From contig QCJK01000010.1 in NCBI GenBank assembly GCA_003216075.1, positions 1 to 64,000 on the forward strand: a DNA stretch of 64,000 nt, given 5' to 3'. Position numbers and translations under genes: made by a program. Shown piece after piece: positions 60,584-64,000 of this stretch (its first letter is position 1; the number at the start of each line of letters is the position of its first letter). Source of the DNA: Prochlorococcus sp. AG-409-B05 (GTDB lineage Bacteria > Cyanobacteriota > Cyanobacteriia > PCC-6307 > Cyanobiaceae). The notes below the pieces were generated by a model. The model did no database searches. It saw nothing but the letters and a program-made list of their open reading frames with translations, and had not been told where the DNA came from.

Positions 60584-61495
60584 ATGCCCCAAAAGCTAGA
60601 CACCTGGCATGGGACTTGTGATGTGAGATTTATCAATAGATCTCATCCAAGTTTCGAGAGAGGCTCTCGCACAATGCATCAAAGCATTTGCAGGGCACCA
60701 TTTAAGTTGATGAGGGCTTCTTACAATTCTGATGGGCGTTGTGAACTTCCCATATTGCACACAGCTGGAGGCCTAGTCGGAGGAGACCAGTTGAGTGTCA
60801 CAGTTGACTGTGAAAAAAATAGTAATTCATTATTGACTAGCGTTGCTGCGCAAAAGATATATGGAACTATTGGGCGTTCCAAGCGCTGTCCGGAAGGACA
60901 ATGGGCACGACAGCAATGCAATTTCCGAGTTGATGAACATTCAGATTTGGAATGGATGCCACAAGAAGTTGTTGTATTTGCTAATGGACTTTTTGAACAG
61001 AAATTACATGTTGACCTATTTCCATCATCAAGTTTTTTAAGTGCTGAAGTTGTTCGACTTGGTAGGACAGCCCTTGGTGAGACATTAGAGTTGGGATGTT
61101 GGCGTTCAAGTTTGGAAATTTGTAGGCAGACTCCTGAAGGAAAGTGTTGGGAGTTTGTAGATCGGTTAGAACTCAGTCGGGATGCCTTGGTGTCAGAGCA
61201 TGGAATGGCTAATCAGCCTGTCTTTGGGTCATTTGTTTGGGTGGCACCCAAATCTTTTAAAACAAATGAGATTGATGATCTCTTATTAGCTTGTCGTAAA
61301 GATAGGGAAGGATTAAGAGGATTCATGACCTGTAGTGCTATTAATAGAGGGATATCCGCTAGATACCTTGGCCCTTCAACGCAAGCAGCAAGATTTTGGT
61401 TCTTTCGAATCTGGTTGCGAACCAGACTTTTAAGAGGTCTTGCTACTCCAGATCCCTTAAGGGTTTGGCCGATGCAAGAACAACCACTTAATTGA
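60584..61495 (+). CDS. ureD: urease accessory protein UreD
   Basis: 303 residues. ELPILHTAGGLVGGDQLSV near residue 55 is the UreD signature; LTSVAAQKIYG follows. Scaffold of the UreDFG activation complex. First gene of the plus-strand urease operon, 66 bases ahead of ureA. Confidence 0.94.
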   Translation: MPQKLDTWHGTCDVRFINRSHPSFERGSRTMHQSICRAPFKLMRASYNSDGRCELPILHTAGGLVGGDQLSVTVDCEKNSNSLLTSVAAQKIYGTIGRSKRCPEGQWARQQCNFRVDEHSDLEWMPQEVVVFANGLFEQKLHVDLFPSSSFLSAEVVRLGRTALGETLELGCWRSSLEICRQTPEGKCWEFVDRLELSRDALVSEHGMANQPVFGSFVWVAPKSFKTNEIDDLLLACRKDREGLRGFMTCSAINRGISARYLGPSTQAARFWFFRIWLRTRLLRGLATPDPLRVWPMQEQPLN

Positions 61496-61561
61496 AGTCA
61501 TCTTCAAGATTAACTTCGAGAGATTAATCTACTGATCAAGCTCAGTTTCATTTGTGTACTT

Positions 61562-61864
61562 ATGCAGCTCAGCCCTCAGGAAAAAGATAAATTGCTTGTT
61601 GTCACAGCAGCGTTGCTAGCTGAGCGTAGATTAGGTAGGGGCTTAAAGCTTAACTATCCGGAAGCTATTGCATGGCTTAGTTTTCAGATTCTTGAGGGTG
61701 CTCGTGATGGTAAGACTGTTTCTGAATTGATGGCTGAGGGAACTAATTGGTTGAAACGCGAACAGGTAATGGAAGGTATTCCAGAACTTGTTAATGAGGT
61801 TCAGATAGAGGCTGTTTTCCCTGATGGCACCAAGCTTGTGACCATTCATGACCCAATTCGTTGA
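61562..61864 (+). CDS. ureA: urease gamma subunit UreA
   Basis: 100 residues: [20 protein letters not shown] then [20 protein letters not shown] and [12 protein letters not shown], the standard small subunit. Forms the (ABC)3 enzyme with UreB and UreC. Confidence 0.96.
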   Translation: MQLSPQEKDKLLVVTAALLAERRLGRGLKLNYPEAIAWLSFQILEGARDGKTVSELMAEGTNWLKREQVMEGIPELVNEVQIEAVFPDGTKLVTIHDPIR

Positions 61865-61875
61865 GGCTTAAGGAA

Positions 61876-62193
61876 ATGGTTCCTTTAATCCCTGGAGAGT
61901 TAATTGCAAACTCAGGAGAGTTGGAATTAAATGCAGGGAGACCAGTCACAATTATCTCTGTTGCTAATAGGGGAGATCGTCCAGTTCAGGTCGGCTCACA
62001 TTTTCATTTTTATGAAACTAATAAAGCCCTTGAGTTTGATCGAGATGCCTCTTTTGGTAAAAGACTCGACATTCCTGCCGGTACGGCGATTAGATTTGAG
62101 CCTGGGGATGAACGCAAAGTAAATCTTGTCCCATTTGCTGGGAAGAGATGTGCGGTTGGATTTAACGGACTTGTAAACGGATCTTTGGATTGA
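61876..62193 (+). CDS. ureB: urease beta subunit UreB
   Basis: 105 residues from ATG 61876 ([10 protein letters not shown]); a TTG at 61861, overlapping the ureA stop, would add five residues. [20 protein letters not shown] and [19 protein letters not shown] are family motifs. The ATG gives the usual length of this subunit. Confidence 0.95.
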   Translation: MVPLIPGELIANSGELELNAGRPVTIISVANRGDRPVQVGSHFHFYETNKALEFDRDASFGKRLDIPAGTAIRFEPGDERKVNLVPFAGKRCAVGFNGLVNGSLD

Positions 62194-62200
62194 GCTGATC

Positions 62201-63910
62201 ATGCCTTATAAAATTTCACGTCGTGCATATGCAGAAATTTATGGCCCGACTACAGGTGATCGTTTGAGATTGGCAGATACTAATTTGATTCTTGAGGTTG
62301 AAAAGGATTACACAATTTATGGAGATGAAGTGAAGTTTGGTGGTGGAAAAGTTATCAGAGATGGAATGGGACAATCTCAACAATCTAGAGATAACGAGGT
62401 TGTTGATACAGTAATAACTAATGCCTTGATTTTAGATTGGTGGGGAATTGTTAAGGCAGATGTAGGAATTAAAGATGGAAAAATTGTTGGAGTAGGTAAA
62501 GCAGGAAATCCAGATACTCAAGAAGGAGTTTCTATTGTGATTGGTCCCAGCACAGAGGCTATTGCTGGAGAAGGTCATATCCTTACTGCAGGAGGTATCG
62601 ATACTCATATTCATTTCATTTGCCCACAACAGATAGAAACAGCATTGTCTAGTGGCATTACAACTATGCTTGGCGGAGGAACTGGACCTGCAACAGGTAC
62701 AAATGCGACTACATGCACACCTGGGGCTTTCCATATTTCTCGTATGCTTCAAGCGGCTGAAGGCTTACCAGTAAATCTTGGTTTTTTTGGCAAAGGTAAT
62801 GCAAGTAATTTTCAAGCGATTCAGGAACAGGTAATTGCTGGAGCATGTGGTTTAAAACTCCATGAGGATTGGGGCACGACTCCTGCGGCGATTGATTGTT
62901 GTTTGCAGGTCGCTGATGAAATGGATGTTCAGGTTTGTATTCATACAGATACTCTTAATGAAGCTGGTTTTGTAGAAGATACAATTCGCGCGATTAATGG
63001 TCGTACCATTCATACATTTCACACAGAAGGCGCAGGTGGTGGACATGCACCTGACATTATAAAAATTTGTGGAGAAATAAATGTACTTCCTAGCAGTACG
63101 AATCCAACAAGACCCTATACAAGAAATACCCTAGAAGAACACCTGGATATGCTGATGGTTTGTCATCACTTAGACCCTAAAATTCCAGAGGATGTAGCAT
63201 TTGCCGAATCACGCATAAGGCGTGAAACTATTGCTGCAGAAGATATCCTTCATGATATAGGGGCATTTTCAATTATTGCTAGTGATTCCCAGGCAATGGG
63301 TAGAGTTGGTGAAGTTATAAGTCGTACTTTTCAAACTGCTCATAAAATGAAATTACAGAGAGGTTCTCTGCCAGAAGATAACAGTAGAAATGATAACAAT
63401 CGATTAAAACGTTATATTGCAAAGGTTACGATTAATCCAGCTATTGCTCATGGAATGAGTGATCATATAGGCTCAATAGAGGTTGGTAAACTTGCTGACT
63501 TAGTACTTTGGAAGCCAGGATTCTTTGGGATAAAACCAGAGCTAATAGTCAAAGGTGGAAGTATAGTTTGGGCGCAGATGGGAGATGCTAATGCTTCTAT
63601 CCCCACTCCTCAACCTGTTCATGGGCGACCAATGTTTGGAGCATTTGGTGGAAGCATAGCTCCTAGTTGCATGACTTTCTTGAGCAAGGCGTCTATGGAC
63701 GCTGGAATCCACGAGACATTAGATTTGAAAAGAAATTGTGTGCCTGTTAAAAACACTCGAGAGATATCAAAGAAGACTATGCGGTGTAATAATGCACTCC
63801 CTTTGGTAAATGTTGACCCTGAGACCTATGAAGTATTTGCTGATGGCGAATTACTTACGTGTGAGCCTGCAGAAGTTCTTCCCTTGGCCCAAAGATATCT
63901 TTTGCTTTGA
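62201..63910 (+). CDS. ureC: urease alpha (catalytic) subunit UreC
   Basis: 569 residues. [13 protein letters not shown] gives two nickel-binding His; [12 protein letters not shown] contains the Lys that is carbamylated to bridge the nickel pair; [15 protein letters not shown] more His ligands; MVCHHLDP the flap Cys-His. It hydrolyses urea to ammonia and carbamate in the cytosol. Full length; start seven bases after ureB. Confidence 0.97.
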   Translation: MPYKISRRAYAEIYGPTTGDRLRLADTNLILEVEKDYTIYGDEVKFGGGKVIRDGMGQSQQSRDNEVVDTVITNALILDWWGIVKADVGIKDGKIVGVGKAGNPDTQEGVSIVIGPSTEAIAGEGHILTAGGIDTHIHFICPQQIETALSSGITTMLGGGTGPATGTNATTCTPGAFHISRMLQAAEGLPVNLGFFGKGNASNFQAIQEQVIAGACGLKLHEDWGTTPAAIDCCLQVADEMDVQVCIHTDTLNEAGFVEDTIRAINGRTIHTFHTEGAGGGHAPDIIKICGEINVLPSSTNPTRPYTRNTLEEHLDMLMVCHHLDPKIPEDVAFAESRIRRETIAAEDILHDIGAFSIIASDSQAMGRVGEVISRTFQTAHKMKLQRGSLPEDNSRNDNNRLKRYIAKVTINPAIAHGMSDHIGSIEVGKLADLVLWKPGFFGIKPELIVKGGSIVWAQMGDANASIPTPQPVHGRPMFGAFGGSIAPSCMTFLSKASMDAGIHETLDLKRNCVPVKNTREISKKTMRCNNALPLVNVDPETYEVFADGELLTCEPAEVLPLAQRYLLL

Positions 63911-64000
63911 TCACAACCTACTTTAAACGGATTAACAACTAATCAATAATTTAGATTGAATCATAGCGTTATATGCAGAATTTGATTATGAATTATATGA
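63911..64000 (+). other. end of window downstream of ureC
   Basis: Short AT-rich stretch with no gene and no obvious hairpin within the visible 90 bases. Confidence 0.4.

Overview
The window looks like a chromosome segment of a low-light-adapted Prochlorococcus or a close marine picocyanobacterial relative. The reasons are the AT-rich sequence, the many genes of 30-60 codons, two short high-light-inducible proteins, a nirA-focA nitrite block, the urtABCDE urea transporter and a complete urease locus. No rRNA or tRNA gene was recognised. The species call is an inference from gene content.

Layout. 1-2.7 kb: a cut-off beta-propeller-like repeat protein, an OsmC-cupin fusion, a coiled-coil protein and a small-RNA candidate. 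3-6.5 kb: tiny genes, a truncated integrase and decayed coding fragments. 6.5-13 kb: a very AT-rich island with a sulfotransferase-like gene divergent from five overlapping genes (CysC-like kinase, methyltransferase, PEP-synthase-like enzyme, class I amidotransferase, nucleotidyltransferase). That gene set matches the Campylobacter capsule O-methyl phosphoramidate pathway and is the most notable system here. 13-23.7 kb: accessory DNA with a fatty acid desaturase, a cytochrome P450, a ribbon-helix-helix protein, a dispersed intergenic repeat, small paralogous genes and two clear pseudogenes. 23.8-27.7 kb: nirA, a small gene, focA and a HEAT-like gene on the minus strand, behind two NtcA-type palindromes.

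28-35.9 kb: a DMT exporter, a relatively G+C-rich SelO-type AMPylase, two hli genes, and a YRG-motif micro-protein whose leader resembles a glutamine (downstream-peptide) riboswitch. 36.4-44.4 kb: SDR, 2OG-Fe(II) oxygenase, AEC transporter, potassium channel, and an SdhA-type flavoprotein. 44.9-53.5 kb: mostly small genes, including a twin-CX3C protein, a stand-alone trigger-factor N-domain, a pentapeptide-like repeat protein with a DUF3721 tail, ArfB, ribosomal protein S21 with a TTG start, DUF1824, and a second copy of the small-RNA candidate. 53.5-63.9 kb: urtEDCBA and ureGFE on the minus strand, ureDABC on the plus strand.

How it works together. Urea would enter through Urt, be split by urease assembled with UreDEFG, and supply ammonium alongside nitrite taken up by FocA and reduced by NirA. 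NtcA-type sites before nirA and urtA suggest joint nitrogen control. The 6.5-13 kb island probably makes an unusual nucleotide-activated group for decorating a surface polymer.
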